The notes under the pieces were generated by a model, which saw only the letters and a program-made list of their open reading frames with translations, did not search any database and was not told the DNA's origin. 64,000 bases of DNA from Eopsaltria australis (taxonomy: Eukaryota; Chordata; Aves; Passeriformes; Petroicidae), in assembly GCA_034509425.1 (NCBI GenBank), contig JAVTVJ010000569.1, positions 186,001 to 250,000 on the forward strand, given 5' to 3'. The position numbers and the translations under genes were made by a program. Positions 12,580 through 25,000 of the stretch are shown one piece after another (within the stretch, counting starts at the first letter, position 1; every line of letters begins with the position of its first letter).

Positions 12580-13996
12580 GTACACAAGAGAAAATTTAGA
12601 ATTTATCTTGAAGTGACATGCTGTCTTTTCTAGACTTGTCTCAATCTTTCTTTAAAAACATTTGGACTTTGTTGCAAAATTATTGTGTATGCGGTTACAG
12701 GTACAAACTTTATTAATTGGATATTGTCTTTGTCATGGAAGAAGAATGAACTAGTCTAATTATACTTTTTTGAGGATTTTTAGCAGCTTTAATGCATATT
12801 TGGCTAGAGAATACCTGTTTTTAAAAAGGTATTTAGCTGGAAATAGATTTTTGGCACATGGTGACACTGGCCAAACTGTCCTCCCCACAATTCATTATTG
12901 TAGCAAAGAAATTCTGCTAGTGATATAAATATCAATATAATTTTCTATATATGAGCTAAATTTGGAAAAGGTCCAGTGAACTCCATAGGCACTGTACATG
13001 TCTAGTAAGGAAACACCTCTGTGATGAGTCCCTTTCAAGTTAGTTTTCTACACAAGTGAACCTTGCTGAGGAATAGTTGTGATAAAACTAAAAACTCCTT
13101 TGGGTGCTGTGTTAAACTCTAATTTTCTTTACCAGACCTCTTAAAAATTATTTTTTGATGTGATAGATAACTGTGTGTTTAGGAAAGTTTATAGAGGAAT
13201 TTTTCATTTTGCTTTGCCAAGGTCTTTTAAAAGTGCTCCTTCACTTGCACGAAAATAGACAGTGATGGAATAGGTTGTACAGCCTCTGCCGTTGAAGGCT
13301 GTTCTGAAAATAAGCTTTGATTTTTACTTGTCAAAGCTTCATTTTCAGGTGATTTTCCATTTGTTTTTCTTTTTTTAACTGATCCTTCTTCCTAAGACTC
13401 TTGACTCAGGTTCAAGGATTCCTTAAAAACTGTAAATTATAAATTAGTAGACAAAACAATTCTGAATCACTCTAGGGATCTGAAGCCTGCAGATGGACAC
13501 CAATGGCAAAATGGTCTGTTGGAGATGCTTTCATAATGAATCTGACACTTTGGCATGATAACACAAAGCATGAATCAACTCATTTATATTTTTCTGTGAG
13601 CTCTTTTGTTCTGTATGTATGTCTTCCCCTTGAGCCATGATAGTGACTATAGTTATTCTTCTTTAAAATACAAGTGAGAATTTCAGAGTATAGAACAGAG
13701 AGCTCTTGTGGCAATAAGAGATAGGTGAACTCTTGCAGCTTCATGTAGAGTGTTAAAAATTAAATCAGCTTATGCCTTATGCTGTCTACGGAACATAAAA
13801 TGGTGTTTGTATTTTCTGTTAGAGTAGGGCAAATGTCTCCACTAGTTTGGCAGTTTCCAGGATCACTTGAAATCCTAAAGTGTCCTGTTTGTGATCATTT
13901 CAAACATCCAGCTATGTAGAACAAAACAATCCCACAACATCTTCACTCTGCCTAGTTATATTCTAGAAATATAATGAACTGAAGCAAAGTCTAGTT

Positions 13997-14075
13997 TGGA
14001 AGCCAGTAATTAGTGGTGCAGCCCACAGTTCCAGTCCTGTTCAATACCTTCATTAATGGCTTGGATGATGGTGGA
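13997..14075 (+). mobile_element. Diverged CR1 LINE reverse-transcriptase fragment
   Basis: The text GGAAGCCAGTAATTAGTGGTG and the following bases match CR1 ORF2 DNA. From 14031 the frame reads PVLFNTFINGLDDG, close to the CR1 reverse-transcriptase stretch usually written PVLFNIFINDLDDG. It is a short remnant on the plus strand, with no intact frame and no visible 3' end, and is certainly inactive. A related non-LTR family cannot be excluded. Confidence 0.65.
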
Positions 14076-14603
14076 GCTGTTTGTATCTGTAGAAACATGT
14101 TGCTTTGTGGAGTCTATTTTAGTATATAAATTCCTAGTTCTTAGTGAGTTCTTAAGAGCAAAAGTTAGTCTAGGACTTTGGAAAAATAACATAGGAATTT
14201 GTCTCGTCTGTCCTGGTTCCCAGTTGTGGGGGATTTTGATCAGGATTTGTCTAAGTTTAGAGAAAGAGTTTGAGGTGGTGGTCTCATAGTACTCCTGGAA
14301 ATCATTCTGCTATTGAGCCAGGCTTGCAAAAGCGGATTCCAAGTTACCCCGGTCCCTGCCAATTCACTGGACTGCTGAGCTTGTACAATATTTCTTAAAA
14401 AACCAGCAGCAATGCTGCTTTATATTCGTGTAGTAAAATACAAAACTGAATGAAAAGGTGAAGTGCTCCCTGAAGAGTGCTTTGAAACTTCTGCTAAGGA
14501 TACAGGAGACACATTGATGCTTGTAAGTGGCTGCTCAAATCCTTAAGGGGATGATACTGCTAAGAATAACTCAGAGAAACACCCTCACAAAGAAAGGAAT
14601 TTC

Positions 14604-14650
14604 AAGGGAAAGGGAAAGGGAAAGGAAAAGGAAAGGGAAAAGGAAAAGGG
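14604..14650 (+). repeat. Purine-only GGGAAA-type tract
   Basis: Imperfect tandem units of GGGAAA and GGAAAA give an uninterrupted purine run on the plus strand of about 47 bases. Such homopurine tracts can adopt triplex (H-DNA) structures in principle. No function is implied. Confidence 0.85.
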
Positions 14651-15550
14651 CCAAAAATGTTTCAGTGCTCATTCAGATAGTCACTAATTTCAGCAGGTTA
14701 TCTGCCTGCACTTCCTGCAAACTGCTACCAGACATGCCAGTTAAGAATAGCTTGAGGCAGTGATTTTGAAGATGGCAATCCTTTCTCAAATATTCTCAGT
14801 TCTTTTCTTTTCTAGCAATGGGACATTTCCATCCTCTTTTCACAGCAACACTTATGCATGAAATTTCTTACTGCTGAAGAAATCTCCAAGTCTTTTATCA
14901 AGACACTGGCACTTCAATACAAGCTGTGAGTTGCTGATCAGGGACTTGAAGGTCGACTCACTCAAGGGTTGATTGATCCAGCCAAGGGAAAATGCTGCAC
15001 AGGCACCAGGCACAGCCTTGATGGTGTTGATAAAAGTACAGAAATACTGCCAGGACCCTCTGGGTTGTTGCATAATTATAGCTCAGTAGGACCCATGGGA
15101 AGAGGTCTACTCTGTTACACCAGCCCTGCTGGGGGAATGTGGTGCATGTTGACATATTTCTAATGGAGACATTAAGTGAGATACTTTGTTTGTATCTATT
15201 GTGGTTATCTATTGTGGATCAGCTGAGATTATGTATTTACTGAAGATTATAAATCAACGTTTTATTGGTTCCCTGAGACAGACACAACAGTATTTATTTA
15301 TCCATTTTCTGTACAGAACTCATTAAGTAATGCATGGGAAAACAGCTGTGTGTCTTCATATTTTCAAATGAGTTTCAGTCCATTAAAGTTGTGCTGTGAG
15401 GCTTCAATTTCCGAAGTTTTAACAACACATGACTGATTTACCATATGTAATAATGAAATGTTGCAGTTTTTAATTTGGGAAGGAGATCATCTTACAGGAG
15501 AGAAGTTGTCTGAAAATGGAAGTGTGGTTATGGACACAAGAGCACTGTGG

Positions 15551-15567
15551 AGATAGATAGATAGATA
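15551..15567 (+). repeat. AGAT tetranucleotide microsatellite
   Basis: There are about four AGAT units in a row. This is a short, potentially polymorphic intronic microsatellite. Confidence 0.9.
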
Positions 15568-18500
15568 ATTTAGACTCAACAATGAGCAAAAGAGCATCTA
15601 ATGTTGGGATGAAAGTTTATCATCATATCCATGCTACTCATAGACAGTGAAACAGTGCTCACCTGACCCTAGAAGATTTCTATATAGCTGTTCTCTGCTT
15701 AATTAGGTTAGTTGGAAAAGCAGTAGACAAGCTTTCCTGGAAAGATATCCTTCAACAGATGTGAAGGAAAGAAAGACATCAAAACACCATGGGGGCTGAT
15801 AGCAGTAGCCTATAATTTTCTCCTTATCCACTGAAACATAGTTAACACATGTAACTAAACTTAGAGCATTTGTTTATATTAATATTTAAAATATGACTTT
15901 CTGCTGCTTTATCAGACTTAAAAAGGACAGTTTGTCACTTGCTGTAGTTGACCTAATAACAAACAGCATCTGTCTATACAACTCATCTTACGCTTTGTAA
16001 GCTGGACTCTGTGATGTTTAGGAGCAAGTTTTCAGATTTGCCTGTTTCCTTAGTGCTTGAGTATTTGATAATATTTACAAATTTATTATTAAGCAATAAA
16101 TCTAAAACAATTTGACCTGTGACTTCCTTCTAAGTGTGTTTCTCATACTGGGGAGATAACTATCACTCAAACATTTTTGAAGGTTCTTGATGATTAACAT
16201 TTCAGTTTTACTTTCTATTATACATTGTAAAACTACCCATTATTGCAAATTCATGTCCTAATATGTAAATCTGTCCTTTACAAATTAGATATTAATGCCA
16301 TGGTAGGCTGGTCAAGCACTGTAGGATAGCATGCAGTCATCATATTGAGTAGGAGGGTGTGTTCTCTACAATTGTCTTTGCTTTTCAAACTGCTGGCAAA
16401 AGGAAAAAAATGGGAGGCATATTCTTGATTAGTATTGAGGGATTTTTTTAAACTTGAAGTAAATGTCAAATAAAAATGAGTTGGTTTTTGTTTTTTTTAA
16501 AATCCAAACTAGATTTGTTGCCATTAAAAAAATGTTAAGATAAGTATTCAACCATTTCAGTTGTTTTTAAAACAGCAAATGTGCTTTGGGTATTTTAATG
16601 TTTATTTTTCTCTTAACCTTGATATTCCTTAGTCTAACTTTTGTAACCTCAGTTTGAAAACATATAAGCACTTTAAAAAAGATTTGCATCTAGATGCCCT
16701 GGAGCACTTTTCTTCATTTCCCACTGCAGTCCCAAAAGGATGCAGGTCTCTGGAGCTCTATGTGTTGCATCTGCCAGTCCCACAGGGACATCTGAGGTAC
16801 CCAAGGGCATCAGGATGTCAGCATGTTCTCATGTTTGAAAAATTGTGTCTTATTCTCCTCAATTATTTTAATCTACTGTTTTATATTTTGTTATTTATGG
16901 AGGTTAACCTGTGTCTAAATGCATCACTGAAAGGAAGTTCTGTCAGGAATTCTGCCTAGCTTCAGCATACCTCTAATATTGCTTCCTAAAGAAGCTGGAG
17001 TATATATGCTGGCTGCTTGATAATAACCCCATGTTAAAGCTCCCCATTTCCCATTGCTTTTCTCCGAAATTTTTACTTCTCTTGGAGATAAATAAGCAAT
17101 GAAGACAAATTATGCCATATAAGTGTGCAGTAAAAAGTTTGTTGTTACTCCAATAAACAGTTGGACAAAAAAACATCTGGGGGAACTTGTAACACATACT
17201 TTAATGCTCCCTCTCAATATGTACATGATCTAACATGCCATTTAGTGAAGAGAAAATCATGGGGTTCAGACACCAGACACTTTCAAAGCAGTTTTAAATT
17301 CTCATCCAAAGGCCATTTACTGAATAACAAAAATCTCCTGCTGATTTCTGTGAATTTTACATCAGACTTATACAGCCTTAGTCTGGTGACTTTCTGTACT
17401 GGTTATTTCCTAGGAAGATACTGATACTTGAGTAATCTTCTTGTCAGTGCAATAGCTGTGGTAGGAACCTCTAAAAATACACATCTGGGTGCAGAACAGA
17501 GGTGAAATACACTTATTATCTGAGTTGCCTCTGTTTTAAACAGGAAGGTAAGCAATTTGTAACTCTGTTATTGAAATGCATTTTGACAAATTGGGTTACA
17601 GAAATGGTCATGCAAAAAGAAAATTGTGTCCAGCAGGGATACAACTGTGAGATTATCATCATCTGCAGCCAAAGGAGGTTGTAGAGCAGTGTTTGGAGAG
17701 GTACAAGGAGGGTAAGAGGAGGGCAGTTGTCCTGCACCTTACTTTAGTAGCTGCTCTGAAGCCTGAGATGTAGAAGTTCTCTTTTCACAGCTGCCTCATC
17801 ATCATCACCACTGTGCCATTCTAAAGGAAAAAAAAGACAGTTCTAATGCTAAGAAATTAGTTCCATCTCAGTGCTTTTTCAGTCCTTGGCCCCAGGCCAG
17901 CATGGTTGTCCTTTACTTTTAGGAGTGTTTTATGTGGTGTGGCAGCAGATTAACAGAGAAATGCTGAACTTGTGCATATTCTGGGCTTTGCATGCCTATG
18001 TAAGTTTGCCCAGTCTGTTCTGAGCAGGGATACGATTTTTTTTTTTTGTGGGGCAAATGGAATATTTCTGATATGCATTTTTTGTGCCAAGTCTCTGCAA
18101 GAAAGGACAAAATCAAATTGCTTGAATATAAGCACTTAGTATTATCTTGATTCCTTATGGTATCTTAGAGGTCCCTGTGGGACTGGTGGATGTGACACAG
18201 AATGCCACAGAGACCTGCATCCTTCTGTAGCTGCAGCAGGAGGGTAAGGCAAGATGCTTCAGGGCATCTAAAAATTAGACTAGATGTAATTCTTTCTGTC
18301 TGTGTGGTTATATTTTGACAAAATAAAATTTTAAAAGTGTTCCTGTTTCTTTTAGAAACATGAAAAAAAGGGACTACCAAATCACTATTTCCTGGATATT
18401 TTGAGTATCTTGCATTGGATGCCAGAGGCTTTTGTCTCTTTTTCCCCCACATACAAAATGGGCAAAATATGTCATTTTACATGGATAGTTATACAAAATA

Positions 18501-19084
18501 CATGTCATTTCTAAGTTGTTCAACATTGTAGTAAACTCATCACAGCACCATCCCCAAGGAATTAATTCCAGAATGAATACTTAAATGGTGACTATTTAAT
18601 AGTGATTGGTAAATAGACTTGCTCACTAAGGGATCACAGCTGATCCTGTGCACTGAGTGCTAAAAAGGGGGAAAGAGTATTTATTTTGATACCATCTCCT
18701 GCATGTTTCAAGCAGTAGAGGTAGCCAAGCCCTTGGCAGCTCTGTGAGGCAGCATGGTGGTGGTTACACAGGGATGCAGAGCAGGGCTGGGGAGGGCTCT
18801 GTGCTACCCCATGTCCAGCCTGAGCCTAGGAGGTGTTTGGGGAGTGTGGACATTTCCCTGTGGCTCTAGAATAGACAGGAGACAGGATGTGGGAAGCTTG
18901 CCTGGGAGCAGTTGGGGTCAGGATGCTCAGTGGGACATGGGGATCTCCACAGCACAGAAACCCAAGCTCTGGGCAGGGCGAACAAGGAGCCTGACCGTGC
19001 AGAAGTGGTTGATATTCAGTTGAGAATGGGGAGGGGGATCTATGTCCAGATTATGTTCTTAAAATAAATACATAGATAAATAAT

Positions 19085-19335
19085 TAAAAACTGAAAGAGG
19101 ACAGGTTTAGCATAGATGTTAGGAAGAAATCCTTCACTATGAGAGTGGTGAGATTGGACCAGATTGCCCAGGGAAACTGTGGATGCCCCAGCTCTGGAAG
19201 TGTTCAAGGCCAGGCTGGGTGGAGTTCTGAGCAACCTGGGACAGTGGAAGGTGTCCCTGCCCGTGGCAGGGAGTTGGAACAAAATGATCTTTGAGGTCCC
19301 TTCCAAACCATTCCATGTTTCTCTGTTTCTGTGAA
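19085..19335 (+). mobile_element. CR1 LINE 3'-end copy, about 250 bp
   Basis: Sense-orientation CR1 sequence: GACAGGTTTAG, TTAGGAAGAAATCCTTCAC, GATTGCCCAGGGAAACTGTGG, GTGTTCAAGGCCAGGCTGG, GGTGTCCCTGCC and GAGGTCCCTTCCAAACC occur in the canonical order. It ends in a degenerate CATTCCATG/TTTCTGTG tail. The element is 5'-truncated, as is typical of CR1. It is among the best-preserved copies in the window and the main evidence for an avian genome. Confidence 0.92.
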
Positions 19336-19544
19336 ATTATTTGGAGAGAAACACAGAGAGTGAAGCCTGTCACGTTTGCATATTTCCTTACTCAGTCTTT
19401 TTGATCCTGTTATCCATCTCATACTGGGATATTTAATTGGCCATGCTAGATCTTTCAAAAAATGGGTGCCCCTGTCCAGGGCACAACAGCATTTCTTCCC
19501 ACCTCTGTTGCATGACCCCATTAGCAATTCTGTTCTCCCTTTAA

Positions 19545-19585
19545 AATTTATCTATATGTATATTGTAATTTATCTATATGTATAT
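19545..19585 (+). repeat. Near-tandem duplication of a 19-bp AT-rich unit
   Basis: The 19-bp unit AATTTATCTATATGTATAT occurs at 19545-19563 and again, identical, at 19567-19585, separated by TGT. It looks like a recent small duplication. Confidence 0.85.
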
Positions 19586-21908
19586 AGAATGTCTTCACAT
19601 TTTATTAGAATCTTTCTCATTGCTGAGAATATTAAATATAACTGGTGCTTAAATAGATTATTGAGTTTGATATGGATAGTTCAGCTGTCAGCAGTGCCTG
19701 TTGCATTTCCCCAAGTCACTCTCTTTTCCACCTTTTGATGGTTACAGTAAGTTCCATTTTCTGCATTTAAGCTGATGTTTTTATGACATGGCAACATTTT
19801 CTTTACTGTATTCTAGTGCACCTTAATCTTGTCTCATTCACAGCTGATAAATCCATGCCATACTTTATGTCCCTCCCTTTCACCCAATCTTCTGTCTCTG
19901 CAGCTTTGCACTTTATTACATCAGCCTTTGAATGAGTCTGTGGTTGTCGAACTTGCTCTACTGTTTAACTGTCTTTTGTAAATACATCAAAGCCAGGTTT
20001 TTCATGCTCCAACCTAAGCAAATATCTGTAATGTGACAGTTTAAAATTAAAATTTTACCATCTTGACACATCGTTTGTACCAATTCTGAGTGGGTGATGA
20101 AATCAGGTCCCCTGTAATTAAAACATTTAATGCTCTTTTAAGTTTTTCCTGAAATAAAATGGGATGTACTTGTTTTAATTTCTCCCAGCAGTGTCTGTGT
20201 GCTTCTCCTTACTGCTGACAATTGAGGCAAAGTGTTTTAAGTGTCTTCTAAGTCACCTACACTCTTTTGCCTTTAGCTTATTACTGCTTCTGAGCACTAT
20301 CCCAGTGTATGTCTTGTTTTATTCCTTCTTAAAGAGGTCATGAAATCCTCCTGTTCCCTGCTTCTTTGAGTTCTCTTTATAGGGTCTAGTTCATTCGGGT
20401 TTCCAGCAATTTTAATGAATCCTTTAAACTTATATTAGTTTTACTATTTCTTTTCTGCAGTGGGAGGAAAGAGTTAAGATTGTAGAATATAAATTAATGG
20501 AAAAGCAAGTAGAACACACGCTCCATAGTGTTAAATAGACATGAAATCTTTTGAAATGGATGGAGAAGTTTCTATTGACTTCAGTAACTTACTGATCAAT
20601 TCATGTCAAAATGGCAAGTGGGTACATATTTATGAGTATTTACCTTTAGGTTTTAGACGTTATCATGATAAAAAGTAAAATAGAAATCTTTAATAGAGGA
20701 AATGAAGGAAACTCAGTGTCTTATGTGGCAAAAATATAGGGCTTTTCATTATAGTAGCAGGGTTTGCTATTTATTGTGAAGGGCAAGTTCAGAGTCTTGT
20801 TCATAACTTTTACAAAATAATGCGTTCAAGAAGAGTTATTTGAGATAAATGTGACAAACTTATAAACCATACACTAAAAAGGAGTGTAAACTTACTCCAC
20901 GGAAGTCTCCATAGGCAGGCAGAATGCTGATAATAACAGTATACAAAGAATATTTTTTTTTCCTTTAAGAAATGTCCTTGATGTTGCAGAAAACAACCTA
21001 CAGAAAATATGATGCACTGATCAAGAGTAAGATTTTTTTTCTGGAAGTATTGTCAGAAATTTTAACACTCTATAAATTTTTTTATATGGCACATAGTAAA
21101 GAGGTTTATATTACAGGAAATTATTCCAGGCAGATACGGAATGAAGGTGGCAAGTTATACTGCCTGTTTTCCTAAGTTATTCTTTACAAACCAGTACTCT
21201 CTTTGATTATGTGATTATTGACTGGTGTTAAAGTCTTAACCTTTGTTTTGTAGCTTTTAAAATAAGATCCAGGCTTATTTGTCTATCAACAGTATTAGCC
21301 ACTTTTGATTCACCTACATTGCATAAAGTTTTCCTCTCAGTTGGAAAAAAAAAAAGAAAAAAGGATGAAGAAATAAGGTCTTGAAGCCTTCATGGTGATG
21401 CAGGCTCTTAAGATGACTGGTTACCTCAAGCTTTATATTGTTTGTAAAAACACTTTCTCATGTTGTTTTCCCATCCCAGGAGAATTTTTTAAAAACACCT
21501 CTCACCAAAAAGGGCAAGTAAAAAGTTTAATTAGGAGATATCCCACTCATTATTTCTGGGAATTATTCAGTTTTCTTGGGGCCCATTTCATGTTTGAGGC
21601 ACGGATTACATCCCATACCATTACCATCCCATCCCATATGCAGCACGTGGTGCTTTAGGCCTTGCTGAAGTGGAAGAATGTAAAACAAAAATTGTCACTG
21701 GAATGTAGTTTGGGGGCTTGGCCCTTGAGTAAGGTGATCTGAGGGGGAAGTGTTCAAACTGCTTGTTGAGCTCAGGAGGAACACATCACTCTGGTGATGG
21801 ACACAATACTTTGAAAGATGAAAAATTATAGTTTCCCATCAAAGTTATTTTTCTTCCAAGTGTCACTATGGGAGAGTAATACTGACTCATGTTTGCATCT
21901 GTTTGCAG

Positions 21909-22041
21909 GAATCCCGGTGGCCTTTCCTATTTGGAGCAATCATTGTTCCATCATTGATACAAGCTGTGATCCTGCCTTTTCTTCCTGAAAGTCCTCGATA
22001 CCTCCTACTCGAAAAGCATAACACAAGCAAGGCAGAAAAAG
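21909..22041 (+). CDS. SLC2A9: SLC2A9 (GLUT9) internal coding exon D: TM6 and the PESPRYLL motif
   Basis: This 133-bp exon enters in phase 0 after TTTGCAG and leaves in phase 1 before GTAGGA, a comparatively weak donor. It encodes residues 145-189. The start, ESRWPFLFG, leads into TM6 (about 150-169), then the GLUT hallmark PESPRYLL (170-177) at the cytoplasmic end of TM6. LEKHN and the beginning of the large intracellular loop follow. Human GLUT9 has Asp in place of E171 (PDSPRYLL), as I recall its sequence. The NTS triplet at 182-184 is in the cytoplasmic loop, so it should not be glycosylated. The apparent start two codons upstream is a TTG in the acceptor and not real. Confidence 0.96.
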
Positions 22042-25000
22042 GTAGGATATGCTACTTTCTTGCAATAAAGGGTGCTTATTGTAGGGATTCAGGCTGGAGA
22101 TACCTGGTTCTGATACAACACTAAAAGCAGAATATTCTAATAGGAGAGATTCTCTTGGCAATAATTTGTCTCACCTTATTTGTTTGTCTCTGTATGTGTA
22201 GAGATGGCTGTGGCTTTGATATTTTTATAAATTAAATTGTCCAGAAAGGTAACTTATATAGCATTATACATGGTGATACAGACCTAACCCAATCATCCTG
22301 CTGCTGTGTGCCAGCCACTCTATGCATTGTTCATGTGGAAGTCAAAGGTGGTTTCAGCCATGGTGACTATGATACTACTTATCTACAGTCTTTGCACTTT
22401 GACTGATAAAAACACTGATTCTGTTACAGCTTTTTTTTCCCCCAGTAGTCACTGTGTTTGGCCCAGTGTTCTTTAACTCAGTAACCTTTGTAGATCTAAT
22501 AAAAACCCCATCTGTTTAACTGAAAAATTCCAGTGCTTCCATATTGCTTCAGGTTCACAGACACAGAATATTTTGTTCTTACTTTAGGTTGTAGGTATAA
22601 AACAATTTGCTTGTGTGATCACAGCTGCTGTGTTCTCAGCCCCAGTAAATTTATTATGGTCCCAATGAAGCTGAGAGAATGTAAAAAAATTGTTTTAGCT
22701 TATTATAAGGACATATTAAAAACAGGAGTATACAGAAAAGGAGTCTGATTATAATACCATAATACCAAACATAGCTGTTTTACATATTATTCTTTAAAAC
22801 TTCATTTGAATACAACCCTTAACATTTTCTAATTGCATGCAAAATTATTTGTAAAATGTGTATCAACACCCAAAATATAAATTCAATAATCTTTTAGCAT
22901 GGAATTAATGCAACTGTATCCAGTTTCTTCTATTTTGAAACTAAAAACTGGCCTTTTTGGTTCAGAAAAGCACTCTGAAAAAGAAATAGCACACTAATGA
23001 AGAGACTCCCATAATCTCTCAATTCGGTGTTGAATGAAGAATTCTACAAAAATTGGAGTCTCAGACACTTAGAGATACAGTTCATTGCTTAAGAAAAAAA
23101 AAAGAAAAAAAGAGCACAAAAGCAACGAGGTTTTGGGAAGAGTTGTTTAGCTTCACAGAGTCAGCAGAGTTTTGAGGAGACAGAGAACAGTTTTTCCAAG
23201 GACCATGAAGGAAAGGGCTGCCCTGCCAGCTGTGGTCAGAGCACCCAGCAGGGGCGCAGGACCCAGCTTGGGTTGGCTGTTGGGTGGAAATTTCTGCAGC
23301 ACCATGGCTGAGCAGGGAAGAAATGCCTTTGGGTGCCAAGTTTAAACTGGCTGATTTCTGCCTGATAAAACTGTAGAAATATTTCCAGAGCCATGGCTGG
23401 CAAAGAGTCTGCATCTGCAAAGCTATTGCATAATGTCACACTTGTTATGGGGAACTGTTGAAAATCCTGCTACAGTACCTGGAAACCTCAGCACTGACAG
23501 TGAAACTGGACCTCTCATAGGTAGAGTTTAAAAATTATAAAACACAGCAGTAAAATAACACCACCTGCCTTGAAATTCACACCATTTACTGTTGTTGGTA
23601 ATGTGCCAACTGCACTGTGGGATGTTTTCAGCATACATGTTCTGAAAATAATCTGAAATCTAATCCAGAGGCATTGGAGGTAGGTTTTGGAGTAGAAGGC
23701 ATCAGGAGAGAAGTTGCCAGGGGAAATGAGCTTTAGCCATTCACTTGCTGATTACAAGAAGCAAGATGGCTTTCATGAGTCACCCCAAGCACTATAAATT
23801 TAGATACTCTGAGAAAAAAGAGGCAACTGATATAAAAAGCTTTTCAAAGTAACTACATATGAATATATGCTTTTGGATTTTATTAATTCTAAAAGAAAAG
23901 ACTCAATTCTGAGATATATTGTAGTATACAGTGTAACTCATTTTGAGTGTAGTCTACAATGGAATTTACAAAATAGGAGAGTGAATCAACAATCAAGACA
24001 AATCATCTGGATATTCGCATTCTCAGCAGAAATGGGGGAGGAAAAGTCTAAGTATTAAAGAGACTGGAGGAGTTGTGATTTATTAAAATGCCCTTCTGCT
24101 TGTAAGTCATATAATGACAAAGCAGAATTCTTCATTTTAATGATGACTACAGTAATGCTTTTGAATTATTTGCCTCTTAGCTTAAATCTGCATATTAATA
24201 TTGGAAATTTGCAACTCTTTCTACTGACTAAATCCCTTTTCTTTCCCTTAATGGATCAAGGCTATTCATGCAAATATATATTTCACTGTGGATTATACTT
24301 TGACAGAGAAATATAAAACTATTATTTGCAAAAGGTCTGCTGTATTTAAAGCAGATGACTATGTTACTCTTTATGAAATACTCTAGAGTGTGCATGGATG
24401 TCAAAGCTCCTAAAATGGAGCTGACAACATTAATCTTCCTAATTGTTTTAAAGCAATAATATTTAGTGAGATAATGTAGGTCACTGAGTTTCCACAAAGT
24501 TTTCCCCTGCTTTCAACCCCTACTTTTCTTCTCTGTCTCAGGAGATAACCAGCCTATAACTACCAAAGTACAAGTAGTATCAATCTTGTTTCTGGCAGAG
24601 TTCTTTAAGGGGCAAATAAGAGACTGAGAAAAGGGGAAGGACCAAAACGTGTTGTGTAAACAATGAAAAGATGAAGGAATCAGGGTAGAGGGTTAGAGAG
24701 GCATCACGTGCAAGCCTTAACAACACACCACCATGAGAGAAGCAATTCTTTGGGGCACAGGGGCAGCAATATCTCAGATGAGTGAGGTCTGCTGCACCCC
24801 ATTAGCAGGGATTTATCCAGTGTCCTGCTTTCCCCTTTCCATCAGTGCAGGCAGTGCACGCTGTGGGCAGCTGAGCCAATGTCTGGCCCATCGGACACAC
24901 AGACACCATGTCGGACTGGCTGCTGTCTGATGCCGAAAGCAGGGCTGACAGATGGGCTTGGCTCATCTTCCTGGAGGTCACCAATGTTTATGGGACTCCC

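Larger units (their letters stand above)
7575..21908 (+). other. SLC2A9: SLC2A9 intron between exons C and D (14334 bp)
   Basis: This large intron has a GTAAGT donor and a GTTTGCAG acceptor. It contains CR1 fragments near 8194 (minus), 13997 (plus) and 19085 (plus), a 14-A run at 12566-12579, a purine tract at 14604-14650, an AGAT microsatellite at 15551-15567 and a short AT duplication at 19545-19585. The stretch about 18750-19020, immediately before a CR1 copy, is richer in G and C than its surroundings and unassigned. The many short open frames on both strands show no recognisable domain. No other gene was found. Confidence 0.85.

Noticed and set aside
19040..19527. Several antisense frames near 19.0-19.5 kb
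   Set aside because: They are mostly translations of the CR1 3' end, which is non-coding.
23082..23439. 112-codon antisense frame in a GC-richer patch
   Set aside because: It is low-complexity sequence ending in a Phe-rich run from poly(A), with no domain or splice context.
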